Below are positions 7,212-15,029 of a DNA stretch of 15,029 nt, piece after piece (within the stretch, counting starts at the first letter, position 1; each line of letters starts with the position of its first letter). The DNA is taken from assembly GCA_937874755.1 (NCBI GenBank), contig CALNBC010000394.1:1-15029 (forward strand). The letters run 5' to 3'. The position numbers and the translations under genes were made by a program. A model generated the notes under the pieces. It worked only from the letters and a program-made list of their open reading frames with translations. It did no database searches and was not told the DNA's origin. The DNA is from an uncultured Clostridia bacterium (GTDB lineage: Bacteria > Bacillota > Clostridia > Christensenellales > CALWSW01).

Positions 7212-8948
7212 ATGAAAGAACTGATGTTGGGCAACGAGGCGATTGTCCGAGGAGCTTACGAAGCGGGAGTGCGCGTCGTGTCCTCCTATCCCGGCACCCC
7301 AAGCACCGAAATGACCGAGTGCGCCGTCAAGTATGACGGGATTTACGCCGAATGGGCGCCTAACGAAAAAGTTGCGCTCGAGGTAGGCATAGGCGCGGCG
7401 GTAGCAGGAGCGCGCACGATGTGCTGCATGAAGCACGTCGGTCTGAATGTAGCGGCAGACCCGCTGTTTACCGTATCTTACACCGGCATCAACGCCGGTC
7501 TGGTCATAGTCGTGGCGGATGACCCGGGAATGCACTCTAGCCAGAACGAACAGGACAGCAGGAATTACGCCAAGGCCGCCCACATTCCCATGCTGGAAGC
7601 GTCGGACAGCGCCGAGTGCAAGTCCATGGTAAAGCGCGCATTCGAAATTTCCGAGGAATACGATACGCCTGTGCTGCTTCGCGTCACCACCCGTATCGCC
7701 CACGCGAGAAGCCTTGTTGAACTTGGCGAGCGCGAAGAACGCCCCCTGAAAGACCTCGAAAAGAACCCCAGAAAATACGTCATGATGCCCGGCTTCGCAA
7801 AGGGCAGGCACGTCGTCGTCGAACAGCGGGAAAACAAACTGCTGGCCGACTGCAACGGCTTTATAGACCTCAATAAACTGGAGCTTTCGGGTAAAGAACT
7901 GGGCGTCGTCTGCTCAGGAGCGGCTTATCAGTACGTCAAGGAAGCGCTGCCCAGAGCCTCTGTGCTCAAGCTGGGCATGGTATATCCCCTGCCCTTCGAG
8001 CTGGTTGAGCAGCTTTCGGACTACGTCGAAAAGTTGGTAGTCATAGAGGACGGAGAACCTTTCTTCGAAGAAGCGATCAAAGCCAAGGGCTTTGCCGCAA
8101 CCGGCAAAGAGAAGACAGGCGTGCAGGGCGAGCTCTTTGCAAGGAAGATTGCGCACCTGTTTGCGGGCGCCCCCGACCCCGGCCCCCAGGAGACTCAAAA
8201 TATTCCCGGCCGCCCACCGGTGCTCTGCCCCGGCTGCCCCCACAGAGGGCTGTTCTACGTGCTGCACAAGCTAGGCGTGCGCGTTTCGGCGGACATCGGC
8301 TGCTACACCCTCGGCGCCATGGCGCCCCTCAACGCAGTAGACACAGTAGTCTGCATGGGGGCGTCCATTGGCATGGCGCACGGAGGCGAAAAAGCGCGCG
8401 GGCGCGGCTTTGCCGAGAAGACCGTCGCGCTCATAGGCGATTCCACATTCATGCATTCCGGCGTGACGGGGCTCATCAACGCTGTGTATAACGAGAGCAC
8501 CGGCGTCGTGATAATCGCGGACAACTCCACCACCGGCATGACCGGCCACCAGGAGAATCCCACCACGGGCAAGAACCTCAAGGGCGACATCGCGCCCTGC
8601 ATAGACCTCGTCAAGCTATGCGAGTCGCTGGGCATCAAGCGCGTATCCATCGCGGATCCCTTCAACCTAAAGGAGTTCACAGCTCTAGTTAAAGCTGAAC
8701 TCGCGGCGGATGAGCTTTCCGTCATTATAGCGAAGCGTCCCTGCGCCCTCTTGAAATGCGTCAAGCCCCAGCCCGCGCTGCACATTACTGAGGACTGCAT
8801 CAAGTGCGGCGCCTGCATGCAATTGGGTTGCCCGGCGATAGTCGACCAGGGCAACGGTCCATCGATAGACAAGTCCCTTTGCAACGGCTGTGGTCTTTGC
8901 CCCAAGGTCTGCCCCAAAGGAGCAATCAAAGGAGGAGCAGAGGAATGA
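7212..8948 (+). CDS. iorA: Indolepyruvate:ferredoxin oxidoreductase, alpha subunit
   Basis: Catalytic subunit of the cytosolic enzyme that oxidatively decarboxylates aryl-pyruvates (from Trp, Phe, Tyr) to arylacetyl-CoA, passing electrons to ferredoxin; the reaction is reversible. The 578-residue length is usual. Seen: the N-terminal pyrimidine-binding domain with SSYPGTPSTEM; the link region CPGCPHRGLFY; the thiamine-diphosphate/Mg site GDSTFMHSG (G409, D410) to DNSTTGMTG (N438); and a C-terminal two-cluster ferredoxin domain with cysteines 529, 532, 535, 540 and 557, 560, 563, 567. The ATG at 7212 is chosen because GAGGTG lies just upstream; a TTG at 7167 would add 15 unconserved residues made of pseudogene sequence. 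The stop overlaps the iorB start by 4 bp, so the subunits are translationally coupled. Confidence 0.96.
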   Translation: MKELMLGNEAIVRGAYEAGVRVVSSYPGTPSTEMTECAVKYDGIYAEWAPNEKVALEVGIGAAVAGARTMCCMKHVGLNVAADPLFTVSYTGINAGLVIVVADDPGMHSSQNEQDSRNYAKAAHIPMLEASDSAECKSMVKRAFEISEEYDTPVLLRVTTRIAHARSLVELGEREERPLKDLEKNPRKYVMMPGFAKGRHVVVEQRENKLLADCNGFIDLNKLELSGKELGVVCSGAAYQYVKEALPRASVLKLGMVYPLPFELVEQLSDYVEKLVVIEDGEPFFEEAIKAKGFAATGKEKTGVQGELFARKIAHLFAGAPDPGPQETQNIPGRPPVLCPGCPHRGLFYVLHKLGVRVSADIGCYTLGAMAPLNAVDTVVCMGASIGMAHGGEKARGRGFAEKTVALIGDSTFMHSGVTGLINAVYNESTGVVIIADNSTTGMTGHQENPTTGKNLKGDIAPCIDLVKLCESLGIKRVSIADPFNLKEFTALVKAELAADELSVIIAKRPCALLKCVKPQPALHITEDCIKCGACMQLGCPAIVDQGNGPSIDKSLCNGCGLCPKVCPKGAIKGGAEE

Positions 8949-9523
8949 TTCAGATAGTAATAGTAGGCGTAGGCGGTCAGGGCACTCTGCTAGCCAGCAA
9001 GATACTCGGCCACATCGCGGTCGCTTCCGGTCTGGACACCAAGGTCAGCGAAGTACACGGCATGAGCCAGCGCGGCGGTTCGGTAATCACCCACGTGCGC
9101 ATCTCCAAAGAGGGCGAAACGGTTTATGCCCCCTTGGTCGAACAGGGCGGCGCGGACGCTGTACTCGCGTTTGAGCGGCTGGAGGCTCTGCGCGCACTGC
9201 CCTACTTGAAAGAGGGCGGAACCATGATACTCAACAACCAGAAGATACTGCCCATGCCCGTAATAACGGGCGCCGCCAAGTACCCGGAGGACGCATTGGA
9301 AACCATCAAGTCCTCGACGAAGACCGTCGCGGTGGACGCGCTTTCCATGGCCGTAGAATGCGGCAGCCCGCGGGCGGCGAACGTCGTAATGCTAGGCGTC
9401 CTTTCGAAGTTCCTGCCCTTTGCGCCTGAGCTTTACGAGGACGCAATAAGAGCGCTTATCAAGCCCAGGTTCATCGACATGAACCTTGCCGCTTTTGCGA
9501 AGGGTCGCGCCCTAGCCGACTGA
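8945..9523 (+). CDS. iorB: Indolepyruvate:ferredoxin oxidoreductase, beta subunit
   Basis: Gamma/beta-type partner of IorA in the 2-oxoacid:ferredoxin oxidoreductase family, 192 residues. It starts with the family hallmark IVGVGGQGTLLASK and continues with SEVHGMSQRGGSV, both typical of IorB. The ATG at 8945 has a strong SD (AAAGGAGG, 8928-8935) embedded in the end of iorA, and the ATG overlaps the iorA TGA. A longer reading from 8804 is rejected because it would lie wholly within iorA. The paaK gene follows after 65 bp. The complex is expected to be an alpha2beta2 assembly with one active site per alpha subunit. Confidence 0.95.
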   Translation: MIQIVIVGVGGQGTLLASKILGHIAVASGLDTKVSEVHGMSQRGGSVITHVRISKEGETVYAPLVEQGGADAVLAFERLEALRALPYLKEGGTMILNNQKILPMPVITGAAKYPEDALETIKSSTKTVAVDALSMAVECGSPRAANVVMLGVLSKFLPFAPELYEDAIRALIKPRFIDMNLAAFAKGRALAD

Positions 9524-9557
9524 CACTTCGCCCAAGTACGGGCTAGTCACTCATACT

Positions 9558-9571
9558 CGTCCGTACGGACG
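9558..9571. repeat. Perfect 14-bp palindrome between iorB and paaK
   Basis: CGTCCGTACGGACG is identical to its own reverse complement. It ends 17 bases before the paaK ATG and a few bases before its ribosome binding site (GAGGT). As RNA it would form a 5-bp stem with a GUAC loop; as DNA it could bind a dimeric regulator. No T-tract follows, so it is not a terminator. Confidence 0.6.
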
Positions 9572-9588
9572 CGAAAAGAGGTACCTAC

Positions 9589-10908
9589 ATGGCTTCCCAG
9601 ACCATATACAATCCAAAGATAGAGTTGATGCCCCGGGATCAGCTCCAGCTTTTGCAGCAATACAGGCTGCGCAACACCGTTCAGCATCTTTACGACCATT
9701 CGCCTTTCTACAAGAAGCGGCTGGACGAGGCAGGCGTTGCACCCGAGCAAATTAAGACTCTGGACGACCTCCGCCGCCTGCCCTTCACCATAAAATATGA
9801 CCTTAGGGACAATTACCCCGACGGCATCTTCTCTGCACCCACTGAGCAGATTGTCCGTTACCACGTCTCCTCGGGCACCACAGGCAAGCCGACAGTCGTA
9901 GGCTGCACCCGGCACGACCTCGACATGTGGTCGGAATGCGTCGCCCGCTCCCTGGGTGCCGCAGGGTGCACGCAAAAGGATATCGCCCAGATAGCCTATG
10001 GCTACGGGTTGTTCACCGGCGGACTAGGGCTGCACGACGGTTGCGAGCTGTTCGGCATGACCGTCATCCCCGCGTCCTCGGGCAACACTTCCCGCCAGCT
10101 AATGCTGATGCAGGATCTCAATCCCACAGTGCTTTGCTGCACGCCCAGCTATGCCCTATACCTAGGCGAAGCGCTGCAAAAGCAGGGCATTTCCCCCGAC
10201 GAACTTTCCCTTCGCATAGGGATATTCGGCGCGGAGCCTTGGACGGAGGAGATGCGCAAAAGGATAGAGCAGCTGCTCGGCATAGACGCGATGGACATCT
10301 ACGGGCTTTCCGAAACCTCGGGTCCCGGCGTTGCCGTCGAATGCATCGAAGCGAAGCATGGTTTGCACTTCTGGGAAGACAACTTCATATTCGAGATACT
10401 CGACCCCGAGACTCTCGAGCCCATGCCCGACGGCGAATACGGCGAGCTGGTCATCACCACCATCAACCGCACAGGTATGCCCACCCTACGGTACAGGACG
10501 AGGGACATTACCCGCATAATACCCGAACCCTGCACATGCGGCCGCACGCACAGGCGCATAGACCGCCTGAAGGGCAGAAGCGACGATATGCTGATAATCC
10601 GCGGGGTCAACGTATTCCCCAGCCAGATAGAATCTGTACTTGCAGGGCTGAAGGGCATTATGCCCCATTACCGCATTATAGTAGACAGAAAGAATAATCT
10701 GGACACGCTGGATATCGAGGTGGAGCTCGCGCCGGATATGCCCCTCGACGAGGTGCGCACCGTAGAAAAACTGCGCTCCGAAATCGAAAAGGGCATCCAC
10801 GCGACCCTCGGCCTTGCCGCCAACGTGCATCTCGTCCAGCCCAACACCATAGAGCGCAGCGAGGGCAAGGCAAAGCGCGTCACAGACCTTCGCAAGGTGT
10901 ACGATTGA
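9589..10908 (+). CDS. paaK: Phenylacetate-CoA ligase family protein (arylacetate-CoA ligase)
   Basis: AMP-forming ligase that joins an arylacetate (phenyl-, hydroxyphenyl- or indoleacetate) to CoA using ATP, in the cytosol. The 439 residues are the usual PaaK length. Seen: MPRDQLQLLQQYRLR at the N-terminus; the phosphate-binding loop SSGTTGKP (residues 94-101); the adenine/aryl motif YGLSETSGPG; TLRYRTRDITR; the C-terminal AMP-binding domain with GRSDDMLIIRGVNVFPSQIE; and the terminal SEGKAKR with its conserved lysines (K427, K429). The SD GAGGT precedes the ATG. Its position behind iorAB ties its product to the arylacetyl-CoA made or used by that enzyme. It could feed arylacetates into reductive carboxylation, or act on other aryl or short acids. 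The precise substrate is not visible. Confidence 0.93.
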   Translation: MASQTIYNPKIELMPRDQLQLLQQYRLRNTVQHLYDHSPFYKKRLDEAGVAPEQIKTLDDLRRLPFTIKYDLRDNYPDGIFSAPTEQIVRYHVSSGTTGKPTVVGCTRHDLDMWSECVARSLGAAGCTQKDIAQIAYGYGLFTGGLGLHDGCELFGMTVIPASSGNTSRQLMLMQDLNPTVLCCTPSYALYLGEALQKQGISPDELSLRIGIFGAEPWTEEMRKRIEQLLGIDAMDIYGLSETSGPGVAVECIEAKHGLHFWEDNFIFEILDPETLEPMPDGEYGELVITTINRTGMPTLRYRTRDITRIIPEPCTCGRTHRRIDRLKGRSDDMLIIRGVNVFPSQIESVLAGLKGIMPHYRIIVDRKNNLDTLDIEVELAPDMPLDEVRTVEKLRSEIEKGIHATLGLAANVHLVQPNTIERSEGKAKRVTDLRKVYD

Positions 10909-10937
10909 TTAAACGCCAGTACAATTAGATTTACACC

Positions 10938-10972
10938 GCGCCTGCCGCTAGAAAAAGACCAGCGGCAGGCGC
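10938..10972. repeat. Perfect 12-bp inverted repeat downstream of paaK
   Basis: GCGCCTGCCGCT (10938-10949) and AGCGGCAGGCGC (10961-10972) flank an 11-nt loop. The stem is very GC-rich, 29 bp after the paaK stop. No T-run follows on either strand, so intrinsic termination is doubtful. It may protect the mRNA 3' end or pause polymerase at the end of the iorAB-paaK transcript. Confidence 0.7.
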
Positions 10973-11010
10973 TAGAATTACGCTAAATTCTCAATACTTT
11001 CCATCGAGCG

Positions 11011-11039
11011 TTGCCTTTTGAACACTTAAGTAGTAAAAT
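11011..11039 (+). promoter_or_regulatory. Probable promoter of the ACT-domain gene
   Basis: TTGCCT (11011-11016) and TAAAAT (11034-11039) are 17 bp apart. The second box matches 5 of 6 consensus bases and the first 4 of 6. Transcription would start near 11046, placing the terminator-like hairpin at 11063-11084 in the 5' leader. Confidence 0.5.
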
Positions 11040-11062
11040 ATAGTCTAAAGAGTATTCGGCGC

Positions 11063-11084
11063 CGGCGAGCACTCGCCGCTTTTT
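11063..11084 (+). terminator. Intrinsic terminator hairpin just upstream of the ACT-domain gene
   Basis: CGGCGAG (11063-11069) pairs with CTCGCCG (11072-11078); allowing for a minimal loop, 6 bp with a 4-nt loop. CTTTTT follows. It ends only 25 bases before the ACT gene's ATG and downstream of that gene's likely promoter. It may stop read-through from paaK or act as a leader attenuator. Confidence 0.65.
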
Positions 11085-11109
11085 CCCTTCTACCAACCGG
11101 AGGTATCAA

Positions 11110-11544
11110 ATGTTCATCCGCCAGATTTCCGTATTTATAGAAAACCGAAAAGGTCGTCTTGCCGAATTCTGCCGTCTGCTTGGCGAAAACGGGATAGATA
11201 TGGTCGCCGTCACCATTGCGGACACCACGAGTTTCGGCATATTAAGGGCGATTGTGGACGACACCGACAAGGCGGTCAAGGTGCTCCGCGAGGCCAATTA
11301 CGCCGTAACCGTCACCGAGGTGCTTGCTGTAGCGATAGACGACGAGCCTGGCGGTCTTGCCGTAGCTCTCGAAAAGCTGCGCGACGCGGGCATAAGCGTG
11401 GAATACCTTTATTCCTTTGTGCGCCATGTGGGTGACCAGTGCGTGATTCTCTTTCGGGTGGACGATCCAACCCACGCGATCAAGGTATTCAACGAAGGCG
11501 GCGTGCGCCTGCTCTCCTTTGATGAGGTAATAAGTTACAGATAA
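11110..11544 (+). CDS. Tandem ACT-domain protein (amino-acid-binding, probable regulator)
   Basis: A 144-residue cytosolic protein made of two ACT domains, about residues 4-70 and 73-140, with no enzymatic domain. The first opens with ISVFIENRKGRLAEFCRLLG, the usual ACT first strand and helix; the second repeats the pattern with DEPGGLAVALEKLRDAGISV. ACT domains bind amino acids at dimer interfaces. Stand-alone double-ACT proteins are often found beside iorAB and paaK genes, so an aromatic amino acid is the likeliest ligand (context inference). The SD CCGGAGGT sits 6 bases before the ATG. It has its own probable promoter with a terminator hairpin in the leader, and another terminator follows the gene, so it appears to form its own short transcript. 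No DNA-binding segment is visible; it probably acts by protein contact or as a sensor. Confidence 0.88.
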   Translation: MFIRQISVFIENRKGRLAEFCRLLGENGIDMVAVTIADTTSFGILRAIVDDTDKAVKVLREANYAVTVTEVLAVAIDDEPGGLAVALEKLRDAGISVEYLYSFVRHVGDQCVILFRVDDPTHAIKVFNEGGVRLLSFDEVISYR

Positions 11545-11564
11545 CCCATGTTAGGGAACAAACA

Positions 11565-11596
11565 GGCGGTCTTTCGGGGCCGCCATATTTATTTTA
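11565..11596 (+). terminator. Rho-independent terminator after the ACT gene
   Basis: GGCGGTC (11565-11571) pairs with GGCCGCC (11578-11584), including one G-U pair, around a 6-nt loop. ATATTTATTTTA follows, a T-rich tail interrupted by A. It starts 20 bp after the ACT gene's stop codon. Confidence 0.8.
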
Positions 11597-11629
11597 CATG
11601 GCAAAACGGGAAAAAGTGTTCGCGTTCTC

Positions 11630-11657
11630 TTGAAATCCTATATGATTCTGGTAGAAT
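11630..11657 (+). promoter_or_regulatory. Probable promoter of uvrB-uvrA
   Basis: TTGAAA (11630-11635) and TAGAAT (11652-11657) are spaced 16 bp apart, 24 bp before the uvrB ATG. uvrBA is often SOS-controlled, but I see no GAAC-N4-GTTC LexA box in this intergenic stretch. Confidence 0.6.
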
Positions 11658-11681
11658 GGTAGGGCATTGACGGAGGGCAAT

Positions 11682-13718
11682 ATGAACGAGTTCAAAATCG
11701 TATCGGACTACCAGCTTGCGGGCGACCAACCGCAGGCTGTCGATGCGTTGGTCAAAGGTCTTAACGAGGGCAAGGAAACCCAGGTATTGCTTGGCGTTAC
11801 CGGCTCGGGAAAGACCTTTACCATGGCAAACGTAATCGAAAGGGTGCAGCTACCCACATTGGTGCTGGCGCACAACAAGACGCTCGCCGCACAGCTCTGC
11901 AACGAGTTTAAGGCTTTCTTCCCCGACTCTGCGGTGGAGTACTTTGTTTCGTATTACGACTATTACCAGCCAGAAGCGTACATTGCCTCCTCGGACTCGT
12001 ACATCGAAAAGGCTGCCACCGTTAACGACGAGATAGACAAGCTCCGGCACAGCGCGACCTGCGCGCTCAACGAGCGCAAGGACGTTATAATAGTCGCTTC
12101 GGTTAGCTGTATTTACGGCCTAGGCGACCCTTCGGAGTACCTAAAGCTTTCCATATCTCTGCGCCCGGGCATGCGCATCGACCGCGACGAGGTCATTAGT
12201 AACCTTGTGGACATACAGTACGAACGCAACGATTTTGACCTGGTGCGCGGCACATTCCGCGTACGGGGGGACGTGCTGGAAATACTGCCCGCCAATTCGG
12301 AAAAAACCGCAATTCGCGTGGAGTTTTTCGGCGACGAGATAGACAGGCTAAGCGAAATATCCGCGGTGACGGGAGCGGTGGTCTCCAATCTGAACCACGC
12401 TGCGATATTCCCCGCCAGCCACTACGCGACTAGCCGCGAAAAAATGGAGCCCGCGCTCAAGCAGATAGAGCGCGACCTAGAATTGAGGCTCGACGAGTTT
12501 CTTGCCGAAAAGAAGCTCGTCGAGGAGCAGCGCCTGCGCCAACGCACGATCTACGATCTGGAGATGATGCGCGAAATCGGCTATTGCTCGGGCATTGAGA
12601 ATTATTCTCGCTATTTTGACGGCAGGAAGCCCGGCGAACCGCCCTATACGCTCATAGACTACTTCCCGGACAAGTTCCTGCTCATAGTGGACGAATCCCA
12701 CGTTTCTCTCCCCCAAGTGCGCGCCATGTACGGGGGGGACAGATCGAGAAAACAGTCCTTGGTGGACTATGGCTTCCGACTGCCCGCCGCGTACGACAAC
12801 AGACCCCTCAAATTCGAAGAGTTTCTTGCCCGAATCGGTCAGCGGATATACGTTTCCGCCACACCCGGGGATTACGAACTCGAGCGGACGGGCGGCGAGA
12901 TAGTCGAGCAGATCATCCGCCCCACAGGACTGCTCGACCCCATAGTCGAGGTGCGCCCCGTGAGCGGCCAGGTGGACGACCTCCTCGGCGAAATAAGAAA
13001 GACCGCAAAAAAGGGCTTCCGCACACTGGTGACTACGCTTACCAAGCGGATGGCTGAAAACCTGACAGAATATCTTGAGTCCATGGACGTCAAGGTGCGG
13101 TATATGCACTCCGACATAGAGACCATTGAGCGCATGGAGATAATACGCGACCTTCGCCTGGGTGAGTTTGACGTGCTCGTGGGTATAAACCTGCTCCGCG
13201 AAGGGCTGGACCTTCCAGAGGTCGCCCTCGTCGCCATACTGGATGCGGACAAGGAAGGCTTTTTACGCTCTTCCACCTCCCTCATCCAGACCATAGGGCG
13301 CGCCGCCAGAAACGTAGAGAGCAGGGTTATCATGTACGCGGACGTTACAACCGACTCCATGCGCACTGCCATCGACGAAACGACTCGCAGGCGCACGCTC
13401 CAGCAGGAATTCAACGAAGCGCACGGCATCACCCCCAAGACCATCATCAAGGAAATACGGGACGTAATCGAAGTCTCAAGCAAAAAGAACCTCAAGGATG
13501 AAATGCCCGAAGCCGAGCGGGCAGAAAAGGCCGCCATAATCGAGGAGCAAATGCGCGCTGCCGCCTCCGAACTCGATTTCGAAACTGCGGCAAAGCTTCG
13601 CGACGAGCTCTTCGCCCTTCGCGGGAATGCTCCCGGCAAACAGCCCGAAAAGAAGCCCGGGGCAGCGGGATACAAGCGCCCCGCCAGGGAGCGCGGCCGG
13701 AAGTCGTCCAAGAGATAA
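11682..13718 (+). CDS. uvrB: Excinuclease ABC subunit B
   Basis: Helicase-like damage-verification subunit of nucleotide excision repair; it receives damaged DNA from UvrA and recruits UvrC. The 678-residue length is normal. Seen: Walker [11 protein letters not shown] (K44); the beta-hairpin region [11 protein letters not shown] through [11 protein letters not shown], which clamps the DNA strands; the Walker B region [32 protein letters not shown]; helicase motifs [14 protein letters not shown] and QTIGRAARN; and the C-terminal UVR coiled coil ([18 protein letters not shown]) for UvrC contact, followed by a basic tail. The ATG at 11682 is preferred because CGGAGGG lies just before it; a TTG at 11667 would put this SD inside the gene. 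uvrA follows after 24 bp, so they form an operon. Confidence 0.98.
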   Translation: MNEFKIVSDYQLAGDQPQAVDALVKGLNEGKETQVLLGVTGSGKTFTMANVIERVQLPTLVLAHNKTLAAQLCNEFKAFFPDSAVEYFVSYYDYYQPEAYIASSDSYIEKAATVNDEIDKLRHSATCALNERKDVIIVASVSCIYGLGDPSEYLKLSISLRPGMRIDRDEVISNLVDIQYERNDFDLVRGTFRVRGDVLEILPANSEKTAIRVEFFGDEIDRLSEISAVTGAVVSNLNHAAIFPASHYATSREKMEPALKQIERDLELRLDEFLAEKKLVEEQRLRQRTIYDLEMMREIGYCSGIENYSRYFDGRKPGEPPYTLIDYFPDKFLLIVDESHVSLPQVRAMYGGDRSRKQSLVDYGFRLPAAYDNRPLKFEEFLARIGQRIYVSATPGDYELERTGGEIVEQIIRPTGLLDPIVEVRPVSGQVDDLLGEIRKTAKKGFRTLVTTLTKRMAENLTEYLESMDVKVRYMHSDIETIERMEIIRDLRLGEFDVLVGINLLREGLDLPEVALVAILDADKEGFLRSSTSLIQTIGRAARNVESRVIMYADVTTDSMRTAIDETTRRRTLQQEFNEAHGITPKTIIKEIRDVIEVSSKKNLKDEMPEAERAEKAAIIEEQMRAAASELDFETAAKLRDELFALRGNAPGKQPEKKPGAAGYKRPARERGRKSSKR

Positions 13719-13742
13719 ATTGCATTAATTTAAAGAGGCAGT

Positions 13743-15029
13743 ATGAGCAACAGCAACGTTTTAACCGTCAGGGGGGCGAGGGAAAACAACCTCAAATCCC
13801 TGAATATAACGATACCCAGAGATAAATTTGTGGTTTTCACCGGGCTTTCCGGTTCGGGCAAGACCTCCCTCGCCTTTGACACGATATACGCGGAAGGCCA
13901 GCGTCGGTACGTCGAGTCGCTTTCGAGCTATGCGCGCCAGTTCCTCGGTCAGATGAACAAGCCCGACGTAGACTCCATAGAGGGGCTTTCGCCGGCTATT
14001 TCCATAGACCAGAAGACCACCAGCCACAATCCGCGCTCTACGGTGGGCACGGTTACAGAAATACACGATTACCTCCGCCTGCTTTACGCCCATATCGGGC
14101 TGCCACACTGCCCCGAATGCGGCAAGGCGATAACCCGCCAATCGGTGGATCAGATGGTGGATTCCATACTTCAGTTCCCCGATGGTACGAGGCTCACGCT
14201 GCTCGCACCCATCATAAGGGACAAAAAAGGCGAACATCAGAAGGTGCTGGAAGGCGTGACTAAGCGCGGTTTCGTGCGCGTTCGGGTGGACGGAACGGTT
14301 TACGACGTATCCGAAGTGCCACCGCTCAAAAAGAGCTTCAGGCACAGCATAGACATCGTGGTGGACAGACTTATTGTCAAGGAGGGCATCCGCAGCAGGC
14401 TTGCTAGCTCTCTCGAAACCGCCATGGAGCTTGCGAACGGGCTCGTAACGGTGGACGCTGACGGCGAGGAAACCGTCTATTCCCAGAATTACGCCTGCCC
14501 GGACTGCGGAATCAGCATGGAGGAGCTCACCCCTCGCATGTTTTCCTTCAACAACCCCTTCGGCGCCTGCCCCACCTGCACAGGGCTGGGGATGCTCATG
14601 AAGATAGACCCAGACCGCATATTCCCTGATAAATCCCTTTCTCTGAACGAAGGCGCGATCAAGGTCACATACGGATTTTCGCTGGATATTCCCATTGGCG
14701 AACTACCGCAAAATGTGATTGACATGCTGCTTTACGGTACGGGGAAAGAAAAGCTCAAGCTTTCCTTCGACCGCTCCTATGGCAGCGGCACGATGTACAA
14801 CCATTTTGAGGGCATCGCCAACAACCTTGAAAGAAGGTACAAAGAGACCCAGTCGAACTACATGAAGTCCGAGATAGAGAGCTATATGGCATACATCCCC
14901 TGCCCGGACTGCGAGGGCGAGCGGCTGAAAAAAACCGTGTTGGCAGTCACCATCGGGGGTAAATCCATCTCCCAGGTGTCCCAGCTTTCCGTACTCCACG
15001 CGAGAGAATTCTTCGCGAATCTTTCACTC
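13743..15029 (+). CDS. uvrA: Excinuclease ABC subunit A, 3' end outside the window
   Basis: ATP-binding DNA-damage sensor of nucleotide excision repair. The first 429 residues (of roughly 940) are seen and the frame is open to the last base. Seen: [12 protein letters not shown]; Walker [15 protein letters not shown] (K40); [20 protein letters not shown], typical of UvrA; the UvrB-interaction region opening with HCPECG (C123, C126); the first zinc module C252-x2-C255-x20-C276-x2-C279; and [11 protein letters not shown] (C387, C390). A modest SD (AGAGGCAG) precedes the ATG at 13743. It is co-transcribed with uvrB. No truncation other than the window edge. Confidence 0.97.
   Translation, partial: MSNSNVLTVRGARENNLKSLNITIPRDKFVVFTGLSGSGKTSLAFDTIYAEGQRRYVESLSSYARQFLGQMNKPDVDSIEGLSPAISIDQKTTSHNPRSTVGTVTEIHDYLRLLYAHIGLPHCPECGKAITRQSVDQMVDSILQFPDGTRLTLLAPIIRDKKGEHQKVLEGVTKRGFVRVRVDGTVYDVSEVPPLKKSFRHSIDIVVDRLIVKEGIRSRLASSLETAMELANGLVTVDADGEETVYSQNYACPDCGISMEELTPRMFSFNNPFGACPTCTGLGMLMKIDPDRIFPDKSLSLNEGAIKVTYGFSLDIPIGELPQNVIDMLLYGTGKEKLKLSFDRSYGSGTMYNHFEGIANNLERRYKETQSNYMKSEIESYMAYIPCPDCEGERLKKTVLAVTIGGKSISQVSQLSVLHAREFFANLSL

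Noticed and set aside
7124..7336. 70-codon + strand ORF overlapping the start of iorA
   Set aside because: It joins one frame of the paaK relic to an out-of-frame reading of iorA, with no own ribosome binding site.
8804..8944. N-terminal extension of iorB
   Set aside because: It reads through the iorA ferredoxin domain in another frame. The family hallmark begins at the ATG at 8945, which has a strong SD.
11617..11630. LexA (SOS) box before uvrB, suggested by GTTCGCGTTC
   Set aside because: The two GTTC elements are direct repeats 2 bp apart, not the GAAC-N4-GTTC palindrome used in Gram-positive bacteria, and no GAAC partner is present.
11667..11681. TTG start for uvrB
   Set aside because: The SD CGGAGGG at 11671-11677 would lie inside the coding region; the ATG at 11682 fits the family N-terminus.
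12872..13711. 279-codon minus-strand ORF opposite uvrB (also 12477-13109)
   Set aside because: Antisense to the conserved helicase motifs of uvrB; very Ser/Arg-rich low-complexity composition typical of a shadow frame.

Overview
The window reads as part of an anaerobic, Gram-positive-type chromosome, most likely from the Clostridia. This rests on the set of encoded families (ferredoxin-dependent indolepyruvate oxidoreductase, PaaK-type ligase, glycogen phosphorylase), strong AGGAGG-like ribosome binding sites and very compact gene packing. GC content is moderate to high and the ATA isoleucine codon is used often. I cannot name a genus. All convincing genes are on the + strand, and the long minus-strand ORFs are shadows of coding regions.

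Layout. (1) 2-613 is the 3' part of a DNA-3-methyladenine glycosylase, closed by a textbook terminator (663-695). (2) 767-6570 is a glycogen/alpha-glucan block. A good promoter precedes glgP (838-3297), followed after a small hairpin by a neopullulanase-type GH13 enzyme (3391-5403). Two membrane-associated genes then follow with 8 bp and 4 bp overlaps: a small unrecognised protein (5396-5803) and a YkuE-like metallophosphoesterase (5800-6570). (3) 6571-7211 has no intact gene. Its last ~265 bases (6941-7206) hold the decayed C-terminal end of a second phenylacetate-CoA ligase, with three stop codons and a frameshift. (4) 7212-10908 is iorA-iorB-paaK. (5) 11110-11544 is a two-ACT-domain protein behind its own promoter and a leader terminator hairpin. 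(6) 11682-15029 is uvrB followed by uvrA, which runs off the window.

How the genes work together. glgP and the GH13 enzyme would depolymerise glycogen or maltodextrin to glucose-1-phosphate and small sugars. IorAB and PaaK interconvert aryl-pyruvates, arylacetyl-CoA and arylacetates, with ferredoxin as electron carrier. The set can serve aromatic amino acid fermentation or, run in reverse, arylacetate salvage; the ACT protein is a plausible aromatic amino acid sensor. UvrA/UvrB and the glycosylase are DNA repair genes at the two ends and probably unrelated to the metabolic blocks.

Most genes are ordinary conserved families, and I see no clear new system. The observations most worth a second look are the paaK relic directly in front of iorA, the possible attenuator in front of the ACT gene, and the perfect palindrome between iorB and paaK.
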